From Flavobacteriaceae bacterium (GTDB lineage: Bacteria > Bacteroidota > Bacteroidia > Flavobacteriales > Flavobacteriaceae): a stretch of 15,981 nt of DNA. The translations under genes were made by a program, and so were the position numbers. Below, piece after piece: positions 1-7,116 of the stretch; the first letter of the stretch is position 1, and each line of letters opens with the position of its first letter. The notes under the pieces are model-generated. The model saw only the letters and a list, made by a program, of their open reading frames with translations. It was not told the DNA's origin and searched no databases. Location: positions 1 through 15,981 of the forward strand of contig JAENXB010000041.1 in the NCBI GenBank assembly GCA_016649785.1, in the 5' to 3' direction.

Positions 1-983
1 CTGATGGCCCTTGCCACAGTGGATAAAACCTTGTTTTATAGCTCCCCAAATTTAAAAAAATGGACCTTGCTTTCCGATTTCGGAAAAGGCATTGGAGCCC
101 ATGACGGGGTTTGGGAATGTCCTGATCTATTCCCTATGAAGGTAGAAAATTCAGATGAAGTGAAATGGATTCTTATTCAAAGCTTAAATCCCGGTGGTTA
201 CAATGGGGGCTCCGGCACTCAATATTTTGTAGGTGATTTTGACGGAAAAAAATTCAAATTAGATAAATCTATGCAAGATTTGGGTGGAAAACATAACTTT
301 TGGATAGATTATGGAAAAGATAATTACGCCGGGGTAACCTGGTCCAACATCCCCGATTCTGATGGGGGTACACTCTTTATGGGCTGGATGTCCAATTGGC
401 TATACGGGCAGGAAGTCCCTGGCGAAGCGCCATGACCGTAGCCCGGGAACTTAAACTCAGGAAAGTTGGGGATACATACAGGATCTATTCGCTTCCGGTT
501 AAAGAATTAGACGATTATATTACAAAAAAAGTTGAAAAAGCTTTGGTCGGGGTTGAAAATACCGCGATAATTGCCATTTCTGCCGATATAGATATAACAA
601 AAGCAACTATTAAATATGATTTCGCACTTTCACAAAATGAGAACTATGAGTTTAGCCTGAGCAATCAAAAAGGGGACACTTTAAAATTCGGATTCGACAA
701 ACCAAAAAATCAGTTTTATATAGATCGTGAAAAATCCGGTATCACAAGCTTTAACGATGACTTTGCAAATAAAGTTTCCACTGCCCCGCGGACCTCAAAA
801 TCGGAAAAGATATTAGTCCGAATCGTTCTGGACAAAACCTCCATTGAACTGTTTTTTGATAATGGAGAAACCGTAATGACAGAGATTTTCTTTCCCAACG
901 CTCCCTTCGATAGCTTCTCAGCACATGCTGATAAAAATTTCAAAATTGAAAATGTGGAAATGAATCAATTAAAATTCAATTAA
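1..983 (+). pseudogene. GH32 fructanase/levanase, 5'-truncated by the window and frameshifted
   Basis: This is the C-terminal two thirds of a glycoside hydrolase family 32 enzyme, which hydrolyses beta-fructosidic bonds in levan, inulin or sucrose. The reading frame is open from base 1. The acid/base motif WECPDLF is present, with its Glu at bases 115-117; the nucleophile and RDP motifs would lie before the window. The frame reads through GWMSNW to GQEVPGEAP and stops at 433-435. The expected continuation, PWRSAMTVARELKL, is in another frame starting near 418, and it runs cleanly through the C-terminal beta-sandwich domain to 983. Simply joining the frames gives EVP-WRSAM, about three residues shorter than the usual family EVPTxPWRSAM. 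A deletion of about 10 nt therefore fits better than a 1-nt error. No other lesion is seen, so the break looks recent, or is an assembly fault. The fructokinase downstream supports a fructan-use role. Family call sure; inactivation likely. Confidence 0.88.
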
Positions 984-1160
984 ACTGAATCAATTTGCAG
1001 AGTTGAGGAAGCGCAGAAAATAATTAAAAGTCCAATTCTGAAGCCCTTCCGGAAACAAATCAGAAAATAAATGTCAATAAACCGTTATTTTTAAGAGTTG
1101 GTTTTTAATCCTGCCTTTTAAAGATTATTTTAGCATAAAGGAATTTTAAAAATAAGAAAG

Positions 1161-1940
1161 ATGAAAAAAGGATTTTTAATTGATATGGACGGGGTTATTT
1201 ATGGGAATGATCTCTTAATTCCGGGTGCCGATAAATTTATAGAACAACTCCAAAAGAGGAAGATACCTTTTCTGTTTATGACCAACAACAGCCAGCGCAC
1301 ACCCCTGGACACAGTTAATAAGGTGGCAAAAATGGGAATTAAGATAAAGGAGGAAAACGTGTACACCAGCGCAATGGCCACTGCTTCTTTCTTATCCTTT
1401 ATGGAACCAAAGGGAACGGCTTATGTTTTGGGTGAAGGCGGACTTATTACCAGTTTATCTCAGGAAGGTTATATTCTGGTAAATAACAACCCCGATTTTG
1501 TAGTGGTGGGTGAAGGAAGGAATTTTACCCTGGAAATGGTAAATAATGCTGTTGATATGATCTTACACGGTGCCAAATTGATCGCCACCAATTTAGACCC
1601 ATCGCCCAAAAAAATTGGCTGGAACAATTTAGGCATCAAAGCAATTGTGGCCATGATAGAGGAAGCAACGGGTAAAAAGGCTTTTTCAGTTGGAAAACCC
1701 AGTCCGGTGATGATGAGGGCTGCAAGAAAATACCTGGGCCTGGAAGCAAAGGAAACTATTATAATTGGTGACACCATGGATACCGATATTCTTGGGGGGA
1801 TACAATTGGGTTATACTACTATTTTAACGCTTTCGGGTGTTTCCAAAAAGGAAAATTTGGTTCATTTTGCCTTCAAACCCGATCTTATAGTAAATTCTGT
1901 CGCTGACATTGATTTGGAAGCAGCCTTATCCCTAAAATAG
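1161..1940 (+). CDS. HAD-IIA family (NagD-like) sugar or nucleotide phosphatase
   Basis: A 259-residue cytoplasmic hydrolase of the haloacid dehalogenase superfamily, subclass IIA. All four HAD motifs are visible: motif I DMDGVIY with nucleophile D8 and D10, motif II TNNS at 41-44, motif III Lys in GKP (K179), and motif IV GDTMDTDI at 203-210 carrying the Mg-binding acids. The C2-type cap lies between motifs II and III. Length and motifs match NagD/AraL-type phosphatases, which dephosphorylate small sugar phosphates or nucleotides; the substrate cannot be read from sequence. It lies between the GH32 gene and the fructokinase on the same strand, so a housekeeping role on phosphorylated sugars in fructose metabolism is plausible (inference). 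The ATG at 1161 is preceded by AAGAAAG, and the first motif begins only seven residues in, so the start is well fixed. Confidence 0.9.
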   Translation: MKKGFLIDMDGVIYGNDLLIPGADKFIEQLQKRKIPFLFMTNNSQRTPLDTVNKVAKMGIKIKEENVYTSAMATASFLSFMEPKGTAYVLGEGGLITSLSQEGYILVNNNPDFVVVGEGRNFTLEMVNNAVDMILHGAKLIATNLDPSPKKIGWNNLGIKAIVAMIEEATGKKAFSVGKPSPVMMRAARKYLGLEAKETIIIGDTMDTDILGGIQLGYTTILTLSGVSKKENLVHFAFKPDLIVNSVADIDLEAALSLK

Positions 1941-1969
1941 AAAAGGCTTACTCATTTGCTTTAATCCAA

Positions 1970-1998
1970 CTTTTCCAAAGTTCTAAACTTTGGAAAAG
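1970..1998. repeat. Hairpin repeat, copy 1, between the phosphatase and fructokinase genes
   Basis: A perfect 13-bp inverted repeat with arms CTTTTCCAAAGTT (1970-1982) and AACTTTGGAAAAG (1986-1998) around a 3-nt centre, CTA. It sits in the 85-bp gap of a probable operon, so it could act as an RNA processing, stability or partial-termination element. Related hairpins occur at 2927-2957 and 3127-3158, which suggests a dispersed intergenic palindrome family rather than a one-off terminator. Confidence 0.8.
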
Positions 1999-2025
1999 AT
2001 CATTACCTGATTTAAAATAATTACA

Positions 2026-2913
2026 ATGAAAATTAAAGCTGTTTGTTTTGGTGAGGTTTTATGGGATATTTTGCCCGATAAAGCACGGATTGGCGGGGCA
2101 CCTTTAAATGTCGCTTCCCGGTTAAGTGCTACCGGGATCGAAACTGAAATAATAAGCAGGATTGGCACGGACCAAAAAGGAAAAGAAATACTCGCCTATC
2201 TGCAAAGTAATAATGTGAGAACTGAAAATATTGAGACTGACGCCACCTATCCAACCGGAATGGTGAATGTTAGCTTAAGCAACAGTGGTTCTGCCACTTA
2301 TGAGATCGCTTATCCTTCAGCCTGGGATAAAATTGAAGTCTCGGGATCTTCCATGAATTCCATGAGGAAAGCTGATGTCTTTATTTTTGGAAGCCTGGTT
2401 TGCCGGGATAAGATCAGCAGGAATACGTTATTTGACCTCCTTGAACCTGCCAATTACAAGGTTTTTGACATCAATTTAAGGCCTCCTCATTACCAAAAGG
2501 AAACGCTGCAGCAATTAATGCAAAAAGCCGATTTTATAAAATTCAACGACGAGGAATTGTTTGAAATTGCAGCGATGTTGGGTTCTCCCTTTAATTCCTT
2601 AGAACAGAACCTCTTGTTTATTTCAGAAAAAACAAATACCCAATCCATCTGCGTTACAAAAGGCAGCCATGGAGCAGTTTTGCTTTCGGAAGGAAAAATG
2701 GTTTATAACAGCGGTTATCAAATAAAGGTTAAAGATACCGTTGGTGCAGGCGATTCCTTTCTTGCTTCATTAATTGCAAAATTACTTTCAAAGGAAAATC
2801 CACAGAAAGCCCTGGACTATGCCTGTGCCGTTGGAGCTATGGTAGCCGGCAGCGAAGGCGCCAATCCAAAGCTGGAAGCTGAGGAAATCAAAAAATTCAT
2901 GTTTCCCGGGTAA
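2026..2913 (+). CDS. PfkB-family carbohydrate kinase, probable fructokinase
   Basis: A 295-residue ribokinase/PfkB-family sugar kinase, predicted to phosphorylate fructose with ATP in the cytoplasm. The N-terminal substrate-side signature GGAPLNVA is at 23-30. The C-terminal signature DTVGAGDSF is at 237-245, with D243 as the expected catalytic base next to the GAG anion hole. DINLRPPHY at 148-156 is typical of fructokinases in this family. Full length, with no odd residues. Gene order (GH32 fructanase, phosphatase, kinase, all plus strand) makes fructose the likely substrate; another ketose or nucleoside cannot be excluded from sequence. The start ATG at 2026 follows an AT-rich leader without a clear Shine-Dalgarno, normal for the phylum. 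The next gene downstream is convergent. Confidence 0.9.
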   Translation: MKIKAVCFGEVLWDILPDKARIGGAPLNVASRLSATGIETEIISRIGTDQKGKEILAYLQSNNVRTENIETDATYPTGMVNVSLSNSGSATYEIAYPSAWDKIEVSGSSMNSMRKADVFIFGSLVCRDKISRNTLFDLLEPANYKVFDINLRPPHYQKETLQQLMQKADFIKFNDEELFEIAAMLGSPFNSLEQNLLFISEKTNTQSICVTKGSHGAVLLSEGKMVYNSGYQIKVKDTVGAGDSFLASLIAKLLSKENPQKALDYACAVGAMVAGSEGANPKLEAEEIKKFMFPG

Positions 2914-2926
2914 AAAGTTTCAACTG

Positions 2927-2973
2927 ACTTTTCCAAAGTTTCGGACTTTGGAAAAGTTTTGGACTTTGGAAAA
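2927..2973. repeat. Hairpin repeat, copy 2, with a duplicated right arm; possible terminator
   Basis: Arms ACTTTTCCAAAGT (2927-2939) and ACTTTGGAAAAGT (2945-2957) form a perfect 13-bp stem with loop TTCGG, followed by a short T run. It lies 14 bp past the fructokinase stop codon and could end that transcript. The right arm is then repeated at 2961-2973 as GGACTTTGGAAAA, leaving an unpaired extra copy. The stem sequence is nearly the same as at 1970-1998. Confidence 0.75.
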
Positions 2974-2981
2974 ATTTCGGG

Positions 2982-3058
2982 TTAGATGTTAGAAGTTAGA
3001 AAATAGACAAGAGAAAATAGAACATGAAAGTGAAAAGTGGAGAGAGGAAAGTGGAATT
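2982..3058. repeat. Degenerate 7-bp repeat array A
   Basis: Eleven consecutive purine-rich 7-mers in one register, for example TTAGATG at 2982, TTAGAAG at 2989 and TTAGAAA at 2996, drifting to TGAAAAG (3031) and TGGAGAG (3038). Neighbouring units resemble each other more than distant ones, as expected if the array grew by local duplication. It lies in the intergenic space between two convergent genes. The short open frames through it are translations of the repeat and are not called as genes. The 3059-3126 stretch after it has no feature I recognise. Confidence 0.7.
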
Positions 3059-3126
3059 GCGCTTTCAAATCTATCCGAACTGGAATTTGGTTTTTGAACG
3101 CTAACTCAATCAAAAATGATCTACCC

Positions 3127-3158
3127 AACTTTTCAAAGTTTTTAAACTTTGAAAAGTT
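3127..3158. repeat. Hairpin repeat, copy 3; possible bidirectional terminator
   Basis: Arms AACTTTTCAAAGTTT (3127-3141) and AAACTTTGAAAAGTT (3144-3158) are perfect 15-bp complements around TT. The core is the same as in the other two hairpins minus one C/G pair. It lies 61 bp beyond the stop of the minus-strand restriction gene, where it could terminate transcription arriving from either side. Confidence 0.75.
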
Positions 3159-3163
3159 CCCTT

Positions 3164-3226
3164 CAAAACTCCAAATTTTGAATCTTGAATCTTGAATCTT
3201 AAATTCCCAATCCTGAATTTCAAACA
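3164..3226. repeat. Degenerate 7-bp repeat array B, touching the 3' end of the restriction gene
   Basis: Three exact copies of TTGAATC begin at 3178, 3185 and 3192. They are followed in the same register by diverged units such as TTAAATT (3199), CCCAATC (3206) and CTGAATT (3213). The register runs up to and just over the stop codon of the minus-strand restriction gene (3220-3222), so the repeat may have set where that protein ends. Confidence 0.65.
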
Positions 3227-6200
3227 TCGATCTCCTCCATAATCCTGCCTGTTTCGGTGAGGGCGACGATTATTTTCTGGTAGTGCAGGATGTCTTCGTA
3301 ACTGAGTTCGCGATTTTTGCGGTCTTTGAGCCATTTTTGGGCGGGTTGGTATCCGCCAATGTAAAAGTTCCAGGCCACAAGCGGCACATTTTCAAAATAC
3401 TGAAGCTCGTTTATCCAAACCTTGCCGTGGGTTTCGGAAATTGCCTCGTACCCAATGCTGGTTTTGGTGAGTTTCCTGGTGACAATGTTATCCCCGTCTT
3501 CGGGATATTTGGTGTTGTAATTTTCCACCGCCGGACTTTCCAGCAAATGCAGTTGCCGAAGTTCCCCGCCCAATTCCACCAATTTCCAGAATTCTACGGC
3601 ATCTGCGGGATAAGGGACCCTCGGGAAATCTATCTTTAAAAATTCCTTGTATTTCTCACGGTAATTGGGAGAATGCAAAACCGCGTAGATGTAATCCAGT
3701 AGCTCTATTGGCGCGAAATCCTGTTTAAATTCCGGGCGGACTTCCCCATTATTGGCCATACAAACATTGCCTTCGGGTTCTTTTTCGGGAACAAAAGTTA
3801 AACCTAAAGTTTTTTCTATTCGTTGGACTATTTCCGGATCGAGGTTTGGAGTCCTTTCGTGGGGTTTGTGGCTTGTGGTTTGTGGTTCGGTTTCTTCGGA
3901 ATAGAGATAGAGAGGAAAAGTGTTTACACTATCCAATGAAGAAGCTAAGTTCTTATCAGTAATTTGGTTGCTTAAAAAACAGATATGGGATTCAATTGAC
4001 CTTCCTAGTTTACATACATTTAATCCAATATTTTCTCTATTAATAAAATGTTGCATTACTTTTTCTCTTGCTCTTTCCAAAATTTCAGTATCATAATAGA
4101 CAAATCTGTTGTCAAATGGTCGATATGACAATTTTTGAATAAGTGAAGATTTTGGAACTATATTATAAAATTCCTCGACTTTTTTTGTCAATTCATTTTT
4201 TGAATCATTTATTAGAATTATATCTTTTGAAGTTACAATTCCAATAGTATTTAAAATAAACAAATCATTAACTGCTATACCTTCAATATATTTTTTCTGT
4301 TGTTCAAAATCTTTACTTACAAAATAATAATGTGGAGCTATATTAGGTAATTTCTGATAAGGAATAGTTTCTAGTGAGTTTTTAGAGAGAAAATCATATT
4401 TAAACTCCCGTTTTCCAAATAAATCAAAATGAAAAACTTTTCCTAATTCATTCAGTTTCTTTCTGCCAGTTTTAACTAATATATTTATAGAAACACCCTG
4501 CATAATATCAAACACATTTTGATCAGGAGAGCCATCAGGCGAAACCTCCTTTTTTGTACTATTTCCGTGTAAATCAATGGTATAAATTTTATCATAAGTT
4601 TTCAATAAATTCCAACGCATTCCTCTAAAGGTTGGATTATCCAAATAACCGTGAGGATTTATAAATGCTAAAATTCCTTCTCCGTTTTTCTCGATAAAAT
4701 GTTGCCCGAATCTTATAAATTTCACATAGTCATCATTGATCCATTTTGGATTGCGTTCCTTTAATTTTTCCTTTCCGCCCGGTTCCTTTTTATAATCTTC
4801 AATAAGCTTCATAATCCATTCACCTTTGTTGGCACTTTCCCCACTATAAGGCGGATTTCCCATAATCACCATCACCGGCGTATCGCGTTTTATGGCGTTT
4901 GCCTGGTCGGCTTCGTCGCTTAACCAGGAACTGAACAAAGTTCCGGTATCCGGGTGGGCTTCTTCCATGGAATTGGTTAAAAAGATGCGCAGGCGCTGGT
5001 CGTTGGTTGGTTTGTAGCCGGTTTCGGTGAGCAGCATATCCATTTTTAAATGTGCCATCGCATAACTCGCCATTAACAGCTCAAAACCATTCAAACGGGG
5101 AATTAGATCATTTGCCACGTATTTGCTCCAAATGCCTTGTTGGCCTTCAAATTTTTTATAAATAAGTTTCACCACTTCGGCAAGAAAAGTCCCGGTTCCC
5201 GTTGCGGGATCAAGGATCTGGACTTTGTGCACTTCCTGTTCATAATCCCGCATTCCCGAGGAATAGCGCTTGTCATGCGTGGGGACTTTTACGGTTATCT
5301 TTGTTTTACTGGTATCGGCCAGGCCCTGGGGTAAATTAAATTCGGTTTTTAAAACATCGTCCACGGCGCGGACAATAAAATTCACCACGGGTTGCGGCGT
5401 GTACCAAACCCCTCGTGCCTTTCGCAATTTAGGATTGTATTCCCCCAGGAAAGTTTCATAAAAGTGTACCACCGGATCTTCCTGTTGGGTAGATTTTCCA
5501 AAATTTTTCATTATTTTGGAAACATCCGAAGCCAGGAAAATATTCACCAGTTCATCCACTATCCACACCAGGCGGTCGTCCAGATCGTAGCCTGCAATAT
5601 CCTGAAAAAGTTTCCGAAGAAATGGATTGCTTTTGGGAATAAGCTGGGCCGCTTCCATCCTTGAAAAATTTTCCAGGCTTGGATCGTGGTAGCGGGCGGC
5701 GAACATTCCATAGGCGATGGTTTGAGCATAAATATCGGCAAAGGAATTATTGGTAATATCGTGTATCAGCATTTGCTGAAACGAGATCATTTGTGATTTT
5801 AGGTTGGAGCGGGTTTCCAGTTTATCGTCACTGTTCAGGGATTTCTCGATCACATCGGCCATCAGCTTTGCCTTTCCTGCCATCATTTTTGCCAACCTGG
5901 TAGGCGATTTAATACTTTGTGAAACGCTGAGCGCGAAATTTTCTATCAGGTGATTAAACTGGTCAAAATTTTCGGGTTGCGGAATTATTTGTCCGTCTTC
6001 TATTTTTCCGATAGAAATCTTCGTTACAAACTCCGCGTCCTTATAAAACTCAAAGTGTAAATAATCGGTAATTATCAGGTTGGATAAACCCGCTTTATAG
6101 CGATCAAATTGTTCCTTTAATAATTTACTGCCCAAATCTACCTCAATGTCTTTGGCTTCAATATAACCCACGGGGATGTTTTTACGCGTGAGCACATAAT

Positions 6201-6360
6201 CTGGCGCACCACATGAAACCCTTGCAGGTTCGTTTGTCACCAGGATATCCGGCAAAATTGCCATTATAAGATTTTGCAGATCGCCACGGTAGGAATGTTC
6301 CCTGGCATTTCCGGTAATAAATAAGGTGTTGAGTTTGGAGAGATATTGAGCTAAGGTCAT
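3220..6360 (-). CDS. Single-chain restriction-modification enzyme, type IIG / type ISP-like without helicase
   Basis: A 1046-residue cytoplasmic enzyme predicted to methylate adenine at N6 in a specific DNA site and cut unmethylated DNA. An N-terminal PD-(D/E)xK nuclease is suggested by PD at 53-54 and EAK at 68-70. A helical connector leads to GVWYTPQPVV near 320. The gamma-type adenine methyltransferase has motif I LDPATGTG near 383-390 and motif IV NPPY near 502-505. The C-terminal part (FPRVPYP, then ELRQLHLLES) resembles the specificity domain of type ISP enzymes, but no helicase motifs are seen, unlike true type ISP enzymes. I chose the ATG at 6358-6360: the 31 extra residues of the longer frame, which begins at 6453, are a hydrophobic translation of the upstream 7-bp array. 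The central region (about 3900-4640) is far more AT-rich than its flanks. No separate methylase or antirestriction gene is adjacent. Family sure; target site unknown. Confidence 0.85.
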   Translation of the reverse strand: MTLAQYLSKLNTLFITGNAREHSYRGDLQNLIMAILPDILVTNEPARVSCGAPDYVLTRKNIPVGYIEAKDIEVDLGSKLLKEQFDRYKAGLSNLIITDYLHFEFYKDAEFVTKISIGKIEDGQIIPQPENFDQFNHLIENFALSVSQSIKSPTRLAKMMAGKAKLMADVIEKSLNSDDKLETRSNLKSQMISFQQMLIHDITNNSFADIYAQTIAYGMFAARYHDPSLENFSRMEAAQLIPKSNPFLRKLFQDIAGYDLDDRLVWIVDELVNIFLASDVSKIMKNFGKSTQQEDPVVHFYETFLGEYNPKLRKARGVWYTPQPVVNFIVRAVDDVLKTEFNLPQGLADTSKTKITVKVPTHDKRYSSGMRDYEQEVHKVQILDPATGTGTFLAEVVKLIYKKFEGQQGIWSKYVANDLIPRLNGFELLMASYAMAHLKMDMLLTETGYKPTNDQRLRIFLTNSMEEAHPDTGTLFSSWLSDEADQANAIKRDTPVMVIMGNPPYSGESANKGEWIMKLIEDYKKEPGGKEKLKERNPKWINDDYVKFIRFGQHFIEKNGEGILAFINPHGYLDNPTFRGMRWNLLKTYDKIYTIDLHGNSTKKEVSPDGSPDQNVFDIMQGVSINILVKTGRKKLNELGKVFHFDLFGKREFKYDFLSKNSLETIPYQKLPNIAPHYYFVSKDFEQQKKYIEGIAVNDLFILNTIGIVTSKDIILINDSKNELTKKVEEFYNIVPKSSLIQKLSYRPFDNRFVYYDTEILERAREKVMQHFINRENIGLNVCKLGRSIESHICFLSNQITDKNLASSLDSVNTFPLYLYSEETEPQTTSHKPHERTPNLDPEIVQRIEKTLGLTFVPEKEPEGNVCMANNGEVRPEFKQDFAPIELLDYIYAVLHSPNYREKYKEFLKIDFPRVPYPADAVEFWKLVELGGELRQLHLLESPAVENYNTKYPEDGDNIVTRKLTKTSIGYEAISETHGKVWINELQYFENVPLVAWNFYIGGYQPAQKWLKDRKNRELSYEDILHYQKIIVALTETGRIMEEIDV
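3858..3892. repeat. 7-bp repeat tract inside the restriction gene
   Basis: On the plus strand the units TTTGTGG (3865), CTTGTGG (3872) and TTTGTGG (3879) follow in register, with weaker units on both sides. Read on the coding strand, the tract gives a Thr/His/Pro/Lys-rich linker, EPQTTSHKPHERTP, near residues 823-836. It sits at the C-terminal edge of the AT-rich specificity segment. The same CCACAAA core recurs at 8398-8411 in the array after corA. Confidence 0.65.
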
Positions 6361-6388
6361 TAAAAATCGAAGTTTTTTTGAAGGGTGT

Positions 6389-6528
6389 AAGAAACAAGAA
6401 TAAAGAATAAAGATAATAGAATAAAGACCAAAACAACAAATTCCAAATATCAAATATCAAATGACAAATTCCAAAAACCGTAAACAGTAAACGGTAAACA
6501 GAAAACGTTGAAGGTTGAACGTTAAACA
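6389..6528. repeat. Degenerate 7-bp repeat array C, upstream of the restriction gene
   Basis: Twenty consecutive 7-mers stay in register from 6389 to 6528. Examples are AAGAATA at 6396 and 6403, AAATATC at 6445 and 6452, AAATTCC at 6438 and 6466, GTAAACA at 6480 and 6494, and TTGAACG at 6515. It fills almost the whole gap between the restriction gene start and the next minus-strand ORF, so it must form the 5' leader of the restriction gene or contain its promoter. Confidence 0.8.
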
Positions 6529-6539
6529 TGAAAATAATA

Positions 6540-6701
6540 TTACCTGAAAAATAAATTCCAGGCTTCTGTGATCAGTTCAAATTTTACCTGGAGGTAAAGA
6601 ACAAATCCCACAATTAAAGTGAAATAAAAGCTTGTAAAAATTCTTATAAGATTCCTTATATCCCTGGAACCTTCCTGTTGAGAATCATCAGAATTAATCA
6701 T
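6540..6701 (-). CDS. Small single-pass membrane protein, unrecognised
   Basis: A 53-residue open frame read on the minus strand, from ATG at 6699-6701 to TAA at 6540-6542. The first 19 residues are polar and charged (starting MINSDDSQQEGSRD). Then comes one hydrophobic stretch, about residues 21-38 (IFTSFYFTLIVGFVLYLQ), and a short amphipathic tail ending in NLFFR. Basic residues before the membrane segment predict a cytoplasmic N-terminus. A TAATTTTG element lies 6 bp upstream of the start codon. The codons look natural and the polar-then-hydrophobic layout is not what repeat DNA would encode, so I think it is a real gene, but I recognise no family. It lies upstream of, and on the same strand as, the restriction gene. 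Confidence 0.5.
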   Translation of the reverse strand: MINSDDSQQEGSRDIRNLIRIFTSFYFTLIVGFVLYLQVKFELITEAWNLFFR

Positions 6702-6707
6702 ATTGGT

Positions 6708-6715
6708 CAAAATTA
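6708..6715 (-). promoter_or_regulatory. Candidate -7 element for the small membrane ORF
   Basis: On the minus strand the sequence is TAATTTTG, an exact match to the Bacteroidota -7 consensus TAnnTTTG. It lies only 6 bp before the ATG at 6701, which would give an almost leaderless mRNA. A TTG lies 23 bp further upstream, at the edge of acceptable spacing for the -33 box. Confidence 0.3.
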
Positions 6716-6743
6716 AAATTGAATATTAAAATCGGGTACAATT

Positions 6744-6781
6744 ATTAATTGGGGAGGTAAAAATTAATTGGGGAAGTAAAA
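6744..6781. repeat. Two-copy 19-bp tandem repeat
   Basis: ATTAATTGGGGAGGTAAAA at 6744-6762 is followed directly by a copy at 6763-6781 that differs at one base (GGGGAAG). It lies upstream of the small membrane ORF read leftward. Two close copies of a GGGGA-containing box could be a pair of regulator sites or a recent slippage product. Confidence 0.7.
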
Positions 6782-6853
6782 AAGATAGACTCCGGGGGGT
6801 GAGGCCTATCCGTGAATTAACCGGGATACTTTTATTGTTATTCTTAAATAAAT

Positions 6854-6952
6854 TTAAGAAGTAAGTTTAAGAACTATGTAAACGGCTAATAGTATGCTGA
6901 TTAATAAAAATATATTTCTGTATATTTTATCATATCTATTTAGCATGTCCAT
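6854..6952 (-). CDS. Possible 32-residue membrane peptide
   Basis: A minus-strand frame from ATG at 6950-6952 to TAA at 6854-6856. It starts MDMLNRYDKIYRN, followed by a hydrophobic helix of about 16 residues (IFLLISILLAVYIVLK). Charged N-terminus plus one membrane helix is the same plan as the 53-residue ORF at 6540-6701, but I see no sequence match between them. A frame this short in AT-rich DNA can arise by chance, so this is tentative. I recognise no family. Confidence 0.25.
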   Translation of the reverse strand: MDMLNRYDKIYRNIFLLISILLAVYIVLKLTS

Positions 6953-7116
6953 ATTTATTTCGCTAATTCCTTAACTCCCATTAAATTAAGAAAAAGATAG
7001 CCACTAATACTTAAAAAAGAAATTTTTTCGATGAAAGGATTATTTGTCTGCTAAATTGCCTGATTGATTGCACTTCCCCCGGCAAAATGCAACTTATTTT
7101 AGGTATGGAGTTATCC

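Noticed and set aside
411..435. Programmed ribosomal frameshift in the GH32 gene
   Set aside because: No slippery heptamer or downstream pseudoknot is evident, and restoring the frame still leaves conserved residues missing.
1469..1777. 102-codon minus-strand frame inside the phosphatase gene
   Set aside because: Shadow of a well-supported HAD gene, without its own start context or domain.
2982..3334. Minus-strand frames beyond and overlapping the end of the restriction gene
   Set aside because: They run through the repeat array and hairpin, or are out of frame with the conserved restriction enzyme end.
6361..6453. 31-residue N-terminal extension of the restriction enzyme
   Set aside because: It is a hydrophobic translation of the 7-bp array and its flank, and the family start fits the ATG at 6360.
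6389..6528. CRISPR-like array upstream of the restriction gene
   Set aside because: Units are only 7 bp and drift continuously; there are no conserved 25-40 bp repeats with unique spacers, and no cas genes.
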